DNA of 64,000 nucleotides, from the NCBI RefSeq assembly GCF_000195315.1, contig NC_015389.1, positions 1,240,001-1,304,000 on the forward strand, written 5' to 3'. The notes below the pieces were generated by a model. That model was not told the origin of the DNA. It worked only from the letters and a program-made list of their open reading frames with translations, and did not search any database. Position numbers and translations under genes: made by a program. Below are positions 36,781-44,397 of the stretch, piece by piece. How positions within the stretch are numbered: position 1 is the stretch's first letter; each line of letters opens with the position of its first letter. Source of the stretch: Coriobacterium glomerans PW2. Its GTDB lineage: Bacteria; Actinomycetota; Coriobacteriia; Coriobacteriales; Coriobacteriaceae.

Positions 36781-38235
36781 ATGCAGGCAACCATTTCAAT
36801 CGAGAAGGAGCGCAGCAAAGAGGAATTCCCCGCTGTGCTGTCGCTCAGGGAGAAGCTGGCCTACGGCCTGGGCGATGTGGGAAGCAACTTCTTGTTCGAC
36901 ACCGGCCAGCTTTTCCTGCTGAAATACTTCACCGACGTGGTCGGTTTGAACCCGATGGTCGCCGGCGGCGTCTTTCTGGTCGCAAAGATCTGGGACGCCT
37001 TCGCCGACGTCGGGGTCGGAACGTGGATCGACAACCGGCGCAGAATCGGGCCGCGCGGTCGGTTCCGTCCGTTCATGCTCTGGGCTGCGCTGCCTCTGGG
37101 GATACTCATGGTCTCAAACTTCATGATCCCGAATGTCTCGATCACCGCGCAGGAGATCTGGGCCTATGTGAGCTACATCGTGTTCGGAACCGTCTACAGC
37201 ATCTCCAATGTCGCGTTCGGCTCCATGCAGCCGGCGATGACGCGCAACAGCGTCGAGCGCTCGCAGCTCTCCGCATGGCGCAACATGGGGTCGAACATGG
37301 GCAACCTGCTCACGACGGTCGGATTCATCCCCATCGTGCTGCTGCTGCCGACCCAGAGGATCGGCTATACCGTCGCAGCGGTCGTCTTCGCGATACTCGG
37401 GGTGGCCTGCCAGCTGATCTCCTATCGCAACATCAAGGAGAACTACCATGACGAGGCGCGCGACAACGCCGCTGCCGAGGTCCATAGCGTTGGTCGCAAG
37501 GAATTGCTGAAAGACGTCCTTCGGTCCTACAGATCGGTCTTTCGCAACAAGCCGCTACTGGTGCTGTGTCTGGCGAACCTGTTCACCTTCTCGGCATACA
37601 ATGTTAAGCTGGCGGTTCAGTTCTACTTCGCGCAGTATGTCCTCCACGATATCACGATCGTATCTTACATGACCTTTGTCACCATGGGATTCGCCATCTT
37701 GGGCTCGGCGATGATCCCGGTGTTCAGCAGGAGGCTTGGCAAGAAGCAGACCTATATCATGGCCTGCATGATCTGGGCCATCTCAGACGGCATAGGGTAT
37801 TTCCTTACGAACTCGGGATGGACGTTCGCCTTCTTCACAAGCGTATCCTACTTCGGAAACGGTCTGATCACAGGACTCAACTGGGCGCTCATCTCCGATG
37901 TCGTCGACTACGGAGAATGGAAGACTCACGTTCGCTCAGAGGGAATCGTCTACTCGTCCTACACCTATTTTCGCAAGCTGTCGCTCGCAGCAGCCGGATC
38001 GATTCCCGGTTTCATCCTGGCCTTCATCGGATACGTTCCCAACCATGAGCAGACGGCGTTCGCGCTCGAAGGCATCCGCGGTCTCGTCTTTCTCTATCCC
38101 GTCGCAGGTGCGCTGCTCACGATGGTTCTCATGTGGTTCTATCCCATCACCGAGCGGAAGTACACCGATATCATGCTCGATCTTCAGCAGCGACGCAACA
38201 AAAGCCAGCTGGACCGAGCCGATGAGAAGGCCTGA
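36781..38235 (+). CDS. GPH-family sugar:cation symporter (MFS), probable SQ/SQ-glycoside importer
   Basis: 484 residues with twelve predicted helices. Glycoside-pentoside-hexuronide signatures are visible: KLAYGLGDVGSNFLFD (about 24-39), AKIWDAFADVGVGTWIDNRRRIGPRGRFRPFMLW (about 68-100) and NWALISDVVDYGEWKT (about 366). E. coli uses GPH-family YihO and YihP near its SQ genes, so import of SQ or sulfoquinovosyl glycerol is the natural reading. AAAGG lies 10 nt before ATG 36781. It is the last gene of the module. Confidence 0.87.
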   Translation: MQATISIEKERSKEEFPAVLSLREKLAYGLGDVGSNFLFDTGQLFLLKYFTDVVGLNPMVAGGVFLVAKIWDAFADVGVGTWIDNRRRIGPRGRFRPFMLWAALPLGILMVSNFMIPNVSITAQEIWAYVSYIVFGTVYSISNVAFGSMQPAMTRNSVERSQLSAWRNMGSNMGNLLTTVGFIPIVLLLPTQRIGYTVAAVVFAILGVACQLISYRNIKENYHDEARDNAAAEVHSVGRKELLKDVLRSYRSVFRNKPLLVLCLANLFTFSAYNVKLAVQFYFAQYVLHDITIVSYMTFVTMGFAILGSAMIPVFSRRLGKKQTYIMACMIWAISDGIGYFLTNSGWTFAFFTSVSYFGNGLITGLNWALISDVVDYGEWKTHVRSEGIVYSSYTYFRKLSLAAAGSIPGFILAFIGYVPNHEQTAFALEGIRGLVFLYPVAGALLTMVLMWFYPITERKYTDIMLDLQQRRNKSQLDRADEKA

Positions 38236-38467
38236 GAGAATCCTGAGAGCATGTGGAGCAGCATGCGAGGGGGGCTTTCGACTGATGGGACGCACTGCCA
38301 ACCTTCATCACCATCGCTTGGATCTGGACGGCGAGCATGCTCGCACTCGTCCATGGAAGCTCGGCTATCGTATGGGGCGTGACCGTCGATATGACTCGGA
38401 GTCGTAGAAAGAAGACGCCTGTCCGATCGCCCGGGTGTCAGCTTGACCTTGGAGCTCTAAACGAAAG
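38236..38467. other. Intergenic region after the SQ module, with a possible gene remnant
   Basis: 232 bp. One frame from about 38287 to 38455 reads as a membrane helix followed by a basic tail (FITIAWIWTASMLALVHG ... TRSRRKK) without a usable start. It may be the decayed end of a membrane protein gene cut by the rearrangement that created the tRNA duplication. Nothing else is evident. Confidence 0.3.
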
Positions 38468-38505
38468 GATGCGGACCCGATAAACGGGTCCGCATCTGAA
38501 AGCTC

Positions 38506-38581
38506 TGGTAGCCCGTACCAGATTCGAACTGGTGATCTCCGCCTTGAGAGGGCGGCGCCCTAACCGCTAGACGAACGGGCC
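38506..38581 (-). tRNA. tRNA-Glu (CTC), duplicate copy lacking its promoter-proximal partner
   Basis: A cloverleaf read on the minus strand: acceptor GGCCCGT / ACGGGCT, anticodon loop CTCTCAA (anticodon CTC), T-loop TTCGAAT, discriminator A and encoded CCA (complement of 38506-38508). Structure is intact. However, the promoter and the upstream tRNA-Gln of the ancestral locus are missing, so expression is doubtful. Confidence 0.9.
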
Positions 38582-38602
38582 GACAATGTGTTGACAGCGC
38601 AC

Positions 38603-38654
38603 TGGCTGGGATGGAGGGAGTCGAACCCCCATTGGCGGAACCAGAATCCGCTGT
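38603..38654 (-). pseudogene. Truncated tRNA-Gln (3' half only)
   Basis: It contains the T-arm, acceptor 3' strand and CCA of tRNA-Gln (CTG) plus the anticodon. It ends abruptly at 38654, where the intact copy continues with the D-arm and 5' acceptor strand. It cannot fold as a tRNA. Confidence 0.92.
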
Positions 38655-39110
38655 GATAGTTGCGTTTGATTCACGGTACGAACTTGCCGATCACCATGAG
38701 GACGACGCCCAATCTACCCCACATCACGTCGCACATGAAAGCAACCCCGCAGTGCCGACATCGGCTCCTGAGGATGGAAGAAGCAAGGGAGCTCAACCGC
38801 CCATGTGAAGACGATCATGAGAATCGTGATCGAGACACCCATGATCAGAAATGAGCTCTTGGCGTGATCGATATTGCGCGTCAGCGGACCGATGCGCGCA
38901 AACCCCCAAAAGCAACAGCAACATGGTGAAAGGTGCGGCAGAATACAGCGCGGAAACCCAGTTCGGACCCGTTGCATCATTCACTCCCCGCCAGCTCCAA
39001 TGCATCGGCACAGCCGTCGGCAGAAAGAGGGCCGCGATAAGGTGCAGCACCACGTTCAGACAGCAGACGCCGATGAGAGCACGGTATACGACCGAGGTGC
39101 TATAATTGAG
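38655..39110 (-). pseudogene. Decayed SdpI/DUF1648-like membrane protein gene
   Basis: Three reading frames in succession give pieces of one SdpI-family protein. First: a helix and PMHWSWRGVNDATG (DUF1648 motif), then SALYSAAPFTMLLLLLGV. Second, after a frameshift near 38880: FLIMGVSITILMIVFTWAVEL. Third: LGVVLMVIGKFVP, a TGA, then IKRNY, matching the family's G(N/K)xxPxIKxNY segment. The gene breaks off exactly where the tRNA repeat begins. SdpI proteins give immunity to the SdpC-type killing peptide; this one cannot function. Confidence 0.62.
39098..39106 (+). promoter_or_regulatory. Extended -10 promoter element before the 124-residue membrane protein
   Basis: TGCTATAAT is a perfect extended -10 (TGnTATAAT) 38 bp before ATG 39144. 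No good -35 is seen, as is common with extended -10 promoters. Confidence 0.5.
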
Positions 39111-39143
39111 CTGCTGTCATTCCCTCCCGATGCGAGGTCCAAC

Positions 39144-39518
39144 ATGCGAAAAATCACCATCGACAACCCTTGGCTTCCTCGCGCCGTCGTGTGCGGCTTG
39201 GCCATCGCCGTCATCTTCTGCGCGCTGTTCGGACCGGGGCTGTACATGATGGCGACCGGCAGTGTGCTGTGGCTGCATCCGTATCACTATGCGCATATAG
39301 CCTCAGCCGAGCTACCCGTCTTCGCCGCGAGGGAGGGTCTGTGCATCGCCGGTCTCGCCATCGGATCCTCGATGGCTATCATCGGCGTGACAAGGATGCT
39401 CGCGGCCCCGGCACCTTGCTGGGCGAAGGTCCTCTTAGCCGCGGGCGGCGCAGTGACAGCGCTCTCTTTATGCGGCTGCCTGGGAGTCATCATCATCTTC
39501 AACGGCACGCTGCTCTGA
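39144..39518 (+). CDS. Small hypothetical membrane protein
   Basis: 124 residues with three to four hydrophobic segments (about 13-38, 63-84, 93-120) and the motif HPYHYAHIASAE between the first two. No family is recognised. It lies between the two tRNA repeat copies and is divergent from the SdpI-like pseudogene, so it may belong to the same lost toxin/immunity or transferred unit; that is speculation. TCCCTCCCGATGCGAGG offers at best a weak ribosome binding site. Confidence 0.6.
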   Translation: MRKITIDNPWLPRAVVCGLAIAVIFCALFGPGLYMMATGSVLWLHPYHYAHIASAELPVFAAREGLCIAGLAIGSSMAIIGVTRMLAAPAPCWAKVLLAAGGAVTALSLCGCLGVIIIFNGTLL

Positions 39519-39671
39519 GATCCCCGCATCCCCGCAGCTGACGTCTCCGCCGTCTCGGCGCATGCTTTGAGCGAGGGCTCTGAGCAAGATGCTGTGACGG
39601 AGCGCGCGGATCGGACGCAACAGCCCCTCCGACGGGATGCAGTGACGGGGCACCCCCCCCCCCGTAGAACG

Positions 39672-39705
39672 AAAAAGATGCGGACCCGATAAACGGGTCC
39701 GCATC
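39672..39705 (-). terminator. Rho-independent terminator of the tRNA-Gln/tRNA-Glu operon
   Basis: On the minus strand the perfect 12-bp stem GATGCGGACCCG / CGGGTCCGCATC with a 5-nt loop is followed by five T (complement of 39672-39676). Confidence 0.88.
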
Positions 39706-39863
39706 TGAAAGCTCTGGTAGCCCGTACCAGATTTGAACTGGTGATCTCCGCCTTGAGAGGGCGGCGTCCTAACCGCTAGACGAACGGGCCGACTATGTGT
39801 GGACAGCGCACTGGCTGGGATGGAGGGAGTCGAACCCCCATTGACGGAACCAGAATCCGCTGT
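39677..39863. repeat. 187-bp direct repeat, copy 2 (intact tRNA locus)
   Basis: This is the partner of 38468-38654, displaced by 1,209 bp. Sequence continues past the repeat into the complete tRNA-Gln and its promoter, so this is the probable parental copy. An 11-base C homopolymer (39653-39663) lies 13 bp before it. Confidence 0.95.
39715..39790 (-). tRNA. tRNA-Glu (CTC)
   Basis: Same cloverleaf as the copy at 38506, with anticodon CTC and encoded CCA. Differences are one D-stem/variable position and T-loop TTCAAAT in place of TTCGAAT. It is co-transcribed with tRNA-Gln 21 bp upstream. Confidence 0.95.
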
Positions 39864-39885
39864 CCTGCCATTAGACGACATCCCA
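39812..39885 (-). tRNA. tRNA-Gln (CTG)
   Basis: Minus-strand cloverleaf: acceptor TGGGATG / CATCCCA, anticodon stem GCGGA/TCCGT with loop TTCTGGT (anticodon CTG), T-loop TTCGACT, discriminator G and encoded CCA. It is the first gene after the promoter at 39934-39962. Confidence 0.95.
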
Positions 39886-39933
39886 ATGGGTGCCTGTCCT
39901 CGCGCACGCGCTCCCGCGCCTGCGCAGATAAGA

Positions 39934-39962
39934 ATAATAGGTGACGCGTCCCGTTCACGCAA
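39934..39962 (-). promoter_or_regulatory. Promoter of the tRNA-Gln/tRNA-Glu operon
   Basis: On the minus strand TTGCGT (complement of 39957-39962), a 17-bp spacer and TATTAT (complement of 39934-39939) form a good sigma-70-type promoter about 50 bp before tRNA-Gln. The duplicated copy at 38506 lacks it. Confidence 0.72.
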
Positions 39963-40126
39963 GCCAAAATGCGCTCTTTTTCAAGATGTGGACAAAAAGA
40001 GATCAAGCGGTCTCCCTGAACCGCAGATCCTGCTGCCAGAGGAAGAAACAGGCTGAAGCTGAGGAGCAGCTGAGAGCTGCGCGGCGGCCGCATGAGACTC
40101 CCTGGGTCCCGACCCGACCGACCGGA

Positions 40127-41593
40127 TCACGCGAAACGGGCTGCGTCGAACCACACATCCTCGGTACCCATCAGATCCTGAAGTTCGCTTCGATCGCAAT
40201 CGCGCGGCAACCTGCGAGCTCCCCACAGTCGCTCCAGCATGTGCAGGCCCTCCAGATCGAAATCGCGAGCCGCCCCGGTGTCGCATACGACCGGAACCGC
40301 CGCGTCGATCGGCGATGTGGAAGATGCATCGAGACAGCCGGCATGGCCTGCGACATTCTCTTTGGCGATGGCGAGCAGCGCATCTGCCATCTCGCCGACC
40401 GGGACCCCGTACACACTTGCGCCCCATCCCTGCTCCTCGAGGTGCACCCGCGCGACGACTGCATCGTTCTCGTCAATCTCATCGAAACCTTCGGGGAGCC
40501 GCGCCCGAAGTCGATCTACGAGTTTCGACTCGAGTTCACGATCGTAGAACAGCGCACCGGTGAAACTCGTGCAGGCGGCGGCAAGCCTGGGCGGCAAGGA
40601 ATCCATCTCGCGCAACTCAACGAAGCCCTTCAAACGCACGTTCGGATAGACCGTGGAGAGCAGATGCAGAAGCTCGTTGCGACTCAGTAGCCGTTTGGAC
40701 ATGATGTCGCGTGTGTACAAATCGTCCGTCGAGGTCGTGACCTTCTGCTCATCGGTGAAGATCACAGGCTTCACCGATGAGACCCACAAGATATAGTCCT
40801 CGAACGACAATCCCTTGAGCGCGCCCGGGACGATGCCGCAGCGATCGACATCGACGTGGCGCCAGATGCGTGAGCGGGCCATGCCGAAAGCAGGCTGCCC
40901 GCGGAAGATCGGAGCGTTGTCGAACAGAAAGGCGAACATCGGTCCGAGAAGCGTGGCCATGCGATATATCCGCTCGGCGTCGCACTCGCTCTCGTAGTCA
41001 AGTGACACCTGTGTCGAGGCGGTGCAGCGCATCATATCCTGTGCGAATCGACCCCGACCAGACAGATAGGCATCCATGAAGGTGTAGCGCTTCTTCGGAA
41101 TGAGTTCGAGATCGAGCGGGCTTCTCACCGAAGGGTTGCAGCCGAGAGCCACCAGATGCGCATCTATCCCCAGCGTCGCGAGAGCCCGTCGGACCTCCTC
41201 ATCGAATCTGAGGACCGTCTCATAGAGAGCGCGGACCGAATGCGCCGGACCAGTTGAGATCTCCATCTGGGCCGAGGGCTCGAGCGAGACGGTCACGTCG
41301 ACCGTCTCGCTCGAGGTCTCGACCGGGTATGCGAGGCCGAGCAGACTGCCGTCGATGAAGTCGAGCTGCTGCTCGGGCCGGGTACGCGCCATCTCATGCA
41401 GCAGAGCGCTGATTCCGCGCTCACCGGAGAAGGGAACGGGCGAGCCGTCGGCATAAAGCAGGATGCGCTCGAGTTCGAATCCGATCTTCTTGCCCGCCGG
41501 TCGCTTGTCGCCGATGATGAGCGTGGAGATCAGCGCATCGAGATTCTCGCGGAACGCGCCGGTAAACGAGGGGATGCGGTAAGGACGCGACAT
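40127..41593 (-). CDS. Glutamate-cysteine ligase family protein (GCS2/plant type)
   Basis: About 488 residues. The GCS2 signatures are visible: GKKIGFELERILLY (about 34-47), FIDGSLLGLAYPVE, VSLEPSAQMEISTGP (about 103-117) and MRCTASTQVSLDYES (about 188). Together they form the glutamate/ATP site. The predicted product is gamma-glutamylcysteine. No glutathione synthetase gene is nearby, so it may serve as a thiol pool itself or make another gamma-glutamyl amide. ATG 41593 follows AGAGAGG; GTG 41596 is an alternative. AT-rich sequence with TATTAT on the minus strand near 41636-41641 may be its -10. Confidence 0.82.
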   Translation of the reverse strand: MSRPYRIPSFTGAFRENLDALISTLIIGDKRPAGKKIGFELERILLYADGSPVPFSGERGISALLHEMARTRPEQQLDFIDGSLLGLAYPVETSSETVDVTVSLEPSAQMEISTGPAHSVRALYETVLRFDEEVRRALATLGIDAHLVALGCNPSVRSPLDLELIPKKRYTFMDAYLSGRGRFAQDMMRCTASTQVSLDYESECDAERIYRMATLLGPMFAFLFDNAPIFRGQPAFGMARSRIWRHVDVDRCGIVPGALKGLSFEDYILWVSSVKPVIFTDEQKVTTSTDDLYTRDIMSKRLLSRNELLHLLSTVYPNVRLKGFVELREMDSLPPRLAAACTSFTGALFYDRELESKLVDRLRARLPEGFDEIDENDAVVARVHLEEQGWGASVYGVPVGEMADALLAIAKENVAGHAGCLDASSTSPIDAAVPVVCDTGAARDFDLEGLHMLERLWGARRLPRDCDRSELQDLMGTEDVWFDAARFA

Positions 41594-41915
41594 CACGTAC
41601 CTCTCTCTGGATGTTAACCATAGTTTTCTTTATTTATAATACCCACTGCGCGCCGCCGCGATGACGAGAGCCCCGCTTCCCCCGCGTTATCATAGGAAAA
41701 CGGCACAGAGCAGCTCAGAGCGACCATCGGGCGCGCAAGCTCTAACATCGACGCTGTTTTTGAGGCCCAGCATATCCTGTATGCGCAAGAAGCGAGACCC
41801 CATGCATGGAGCCTCGCTTCCAGCCCTATTTCATGATGACAGCATCAAAGTCATTGGATCCACCAGACCGACGGGTTTGTCTGGGGACATTTTTCAAATC
41901 GAGCAGGGCGCGATG
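41594..41915. other. Intergenic region with two hairpins downstream of the first surface protein gene
   Basis: 322 bp. CCAGAC / GTCTGG (41863-41868, 41879-41884) and GAAGCGAG / CTCGCTTC (41789-41796, 41813-41820) can fold after the minus-strand surface protein gene; the second may end its transcript. An AT-rich stretch near 41625-41645 holds the likely promoter of the ligase gene. No open frame here looks coding. Confidence 0.45.
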
Positions 41916-44015
41916 TCACCGTGACCGGCGCGACCTTACGCGCGACAGGGCGATCAAGCCGACGCCGACCGCGAGCAGGACAGCCGAGACGCTCCCCGCG
42001 ACCCAGTACGCATCTCCGGTCGAGGGCATCTTGGCCTTGCCGCGTGCGACTCCGCCATTTGATTTTGCAGCGGATCGACCGCTGGAGCCGGATCCGGCAT
42101 GAACGTTGACGCCGTTTTGGCCCGCTTGACCCTGCGTGCCGTCGCGGCCATCCCGACCGGCTTGACCCTGCGTGCCGTCGCGGCCATCGCGACCGGCTTG
42201 GCCCTGCGTGCCGTCGCTCCCATCGCGACCGTCCTTGCCGCTCTTGCCGTCTCGGCCGTCCTTGCCGTCGCGGCCGTCATGGCCGTCATGGCCGTCGCCG
42301 AGGATGCCGGCTGTCGCGTTCGCGCTGGCGTGCCCCTCGGACAGGACGTAGTTTCTGGACCGCGGGCCGTCCTGCCTGAGACTGACGGTGACGACGACGC
42401 TCTTGTCCTGGCCGGGCTCGGCGTCGGCGAAGGAGCCGGTCGCCTCGTAGTCCTCGCCGGGCCAGAGATGCTCGCCGCCGACGAGGCCTGTGAACTCGAC
42501 GCCGGAGACCGAGGCGTCGGTCTTGCCGTCGTAGGCCTTGGGCGCCGCGCTCGCCGAGGCGACCTCGAGCGGCCTGCGATCGATGGTGAGCTTCAGACTC
42601 ACCGGTCCTTGCGGGATGAGGGCGAGCTTGCCGGTGCCGTCCGCGAAGGGCCGCTCGGTGACCTCGACCTCGTAGGCGCCGGCGTCTTCGGGCAGCCCGT
42701 CGGTCCAGGGGCCGCCCGCGCCTTGCGGCCGGTAGCGGAACGTCGCGTGATCGGTGAGCTCAGCGGGGTCGACCGCGACGTCGGCCCTGGCGCCGAGCGC
42801 GATCGCGTCGGCTCCGAGCGCGACGGCGTCGTAGACGGCCGGAACGTCCTGCGCCGCCGTGAGCGTGTAGGGGTCGTTCTTGAGCACGCGCACCGGGTAG
42901 TCGGCCTTCGAGTCGGGCTCCTCGTTGGCGATCGCGATGTAGCCGAGATCGGGCGCCGTGTTGTAGACAGCGCCCCGGTCGCCGTCGTCGCCGGGGGTCC
43001 CGCTCAGCGTTCCGGCACCGAAGAAGCCGCCGGTGATCGAGAGCTTTCCGCCGGCGTCGCGGATCGGCGTTGTGGGTAGCCGGTCTGAGGCGGCCGTTAT
43101 GTAGCCGCCGGTGATGGAGACATCGCCGGGTGTGTAGACCCCCCCGTAAAACGACGAGTAAAACCCAATCGCGGCCCCTGCGAAGCTACCGCCCGCCGTG
43201 GCGCTCACCGTGCCGCCCTCGATGACGATGTCGCCATATTGTCCACTGGCATAATAGCCTCCGTTGCCGATGGCGCTAATGTTGTAGGGCGTGCCGCCCA
43301 TGCCGTATACGGAGTCGGTCGTGGCGGTCACATCGCCGCCGCTGATCCGTATGCCGCCAAAGTAACCCAGACTGCTGCCGATCGCGGCCCCGGCGCCTTG
43401 CGCCCGCGCGTTGATCGTACCCCCCTCGATCACGATGAAGCCGCCGTAGTTGGCGCCGATGCCCGCCCCGTTCTGTTGGTGATATGAGCTGTTATCGGTG
43501 CTCTCGACGTCGAGCTCGCCGGTGCCCCCGATCGTGAGGGTCCCCTTGTTTCCAACGGAGATCGCGTCGCTCTGCGTGGTGCGCAACCTGTTCACGGAGC
43601 CGGGGGCGAGCGTCAGCCTCGTGCTCCCGCTCTTGGCGGACCCAAGGACTCCTATCGCCAAGATGTTGTAGCTGGACCTAGAAGCGCTGGTGTCGGTGAA
43701 ATCCGCGTTCACGCCGTCGAGCGTCACATTCGCGTCGACGCCGTCCGCGACGGCGATCCGATCGCTCGCCGTCTGCTCCACGCCGTCGGCCATCGAGATC
43801 GTGACCTCGGTGCCCGTCAGGATGGTGAGGAGGTGCCTACTCGCATCATAGGTCCAATCGACGCCCTGCGCGCCGCCATCGACGCTGTAGTCGCCCGCCG
43901 TCACGGGTTCGGCGAGCGCTGCGCGCCCAGGCGCGAAAACGAGCGCCGCCAAGACAAGCGCGAACATGAGCAGCGCTCGACGTGGGGCCTTTCTTCGCAT
44001 GAGTCGTTCTTTCAT
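41916..44015 (-). CDS. Sortase-anchored surface protein with beta-helix, YDG and collagen-like repeats (paralog A)
   Basis: 699 residues. A signal peptide (RRALLMFALVLAALVFAPGRAALA) is followed by a repetitive right-handed beta-helix region (about 90-340, repeats like GGIRISGGDVTATT and YGDIVIEGGTVSA). A YDG-type domain follows (PKAYDGKTDASVSGVEFTGLVGGEHL, about 490-560), then a collagen-like Gly-X-Y tract (about 572-635). The cell-wall sorting signal is MPSTG, a membrane helix and RVRSRRSR. It is exported and fixed to peptidoglycan by a sortase encoded elsewhere. AAAGGGGA precedes ATG 44015. Its paralog lies directly upstream; function is unknown, perhaps adhesion. Confidence 0.85.
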   Translation of the reverse strand: MKERLMRRKAPRRALLMFALVLAALVFAPGRAALAEPVTAGDYSVDGGAQGVDWTYDASRHLLTILTGTEVTISMADGVEQTASDRIAVADGVDANVTLDGVNADFTDTSASRSSYNILAIGVLGSAKSGSTRLTLAPGSVNRLRTTQSDAISVGNKGTLTIGGTGELDVESTDNSSYHQQNGAGIGANYGGFIVIEGGTINARAQGAGAAIGSSLGYFGGIRISGGDVTATTDSVYGMGGTPYNISAIGNGGYYASGQYGDIVIEGGTVSATAGGSFAGAAIGFYSSFYGGVYTPGDVSITGGYITAASDRLPTTPIRDAGGKLSITGGFFGAGTLSGTPGDDGDRGAVYNTAPDLGYIAIANEEPDSKADYPVRVLKNDPYTLTAAQDVPAVYDAVALGADAIALGARADVAVDPAELTDHATFRYRPQGAGGPWTDGLPEDAGAYEVEVTERPFADGTGKLALIPQGPVSLKLTIDRRPLEVASASAAPKAYDGKTDASVSGVEFTGLVGGEHLWPGEDYEATGSFADAEPGQDKSVVVTVSLRQDGPRSRNYVLSEGHASANATAGILGDGHDGHDGRDGKDGRDGKSGKDGRDGSDGTQGQAGRDGRDGTQGQAGRDGRDGTQGQAGQNGVNVHAGSGSSGRSAAKSNGGVARGKAKMPSTGDAYWVAGSVSAVLLAVGVGLIALSRVRSRRSR
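42112..42299 (-). repeat. Collagen-like Gly-X-Y repeat tract of paralog A
   Basis: The coding sequence repeats GRDGRDGTQGQA units three times after a GHDGRDGKDG-type block, without interruption of the Gly-X-Y period. The nucleotide repeats of 36 bp are nearly identical, so copy number could change by slippage or recombination. Confidence 0.85.
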
Positions 44016-44397
44016 GTCGTTCCCCTTTCCGTGGGAGATGTCTGTCGCAAGGGTCTTGTTTCTCTACCCGAAATCGAGCCAACGTCCGAGAGGTTCACAG
44101 CATCCATATCTTAGCTGTCGCGAATCCCGAAAGCATACATGTCTGTCCGTCGCGGCTCGTATCCGCGCGACTGCGAGCGCATCGCAGCGAAAGACACCGT
44201 CTGAGGGGCCTTTCGGTTGCACATGCCTTGTCGTCACGCAATGTACACAGCAAAAGGTGCAGCGCAAAGAAAGACCCCCGATAGCGGGGGTCTCATCAAT
44301 ATCGATTGCTGTGACATGAACGCATGGGATCCGTCAAGCCCTCAGCGCCGTCGTGTCTCGTACGCGACATTTCGAGCCGACGATAGTCGATCCGTTC
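44016..44397. other. Intergenic region between the two surface protein genes, with a terminator
   Basis: 382 bp. On the minus strand AGACCCCC / GGGGGTCT (44272-44293) followed by TTTCTTT forms a good terminator for the upstream paralog B. The remainder (44040-44260) must carry the promoter and leader of paralog A, but no clear -35/-10 pair was found. Confidence 0.6.

Larger units (their letters stand above)
38468..38654. repeat. 187-bp direct repeat, copy 1 (tRNA-Glu plus half tRNA-Gln)
   Basis: Bases 38468-38654 repeat at 39677-39863 with five mismatches (about 97 percent identity). The repeat covers the tRNA terminator hairpin, tRNA-Glu, the spacer and the 3' half of tRNA-Gln. Identity stops at 38654, inside the tRNA-Gln anticodon stem. 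In this copy the hairpin GATGCGGACCCG / CGGGTCCGCATC (38468-38496) lacks the clean T-run seen in copy 2. Confidence 0.95.

Noticed and set aside
38468-39863. Insertion sequence or phage flanked by attachment sites
   Set aside because: No transposase or integrase gene lies between the repeats, and the 187-bp imperfect repeat is longer and more diverged than usual att sites. An old integration scar remains possible and is listed as a finding.
42099-43079. Plus-strand frame opposite the collagen-like and YDG region
   Set aside because: It is the complement of the repetitive Gly-Asp coding sequence; composition is extreme and there is no ribosome binding site.
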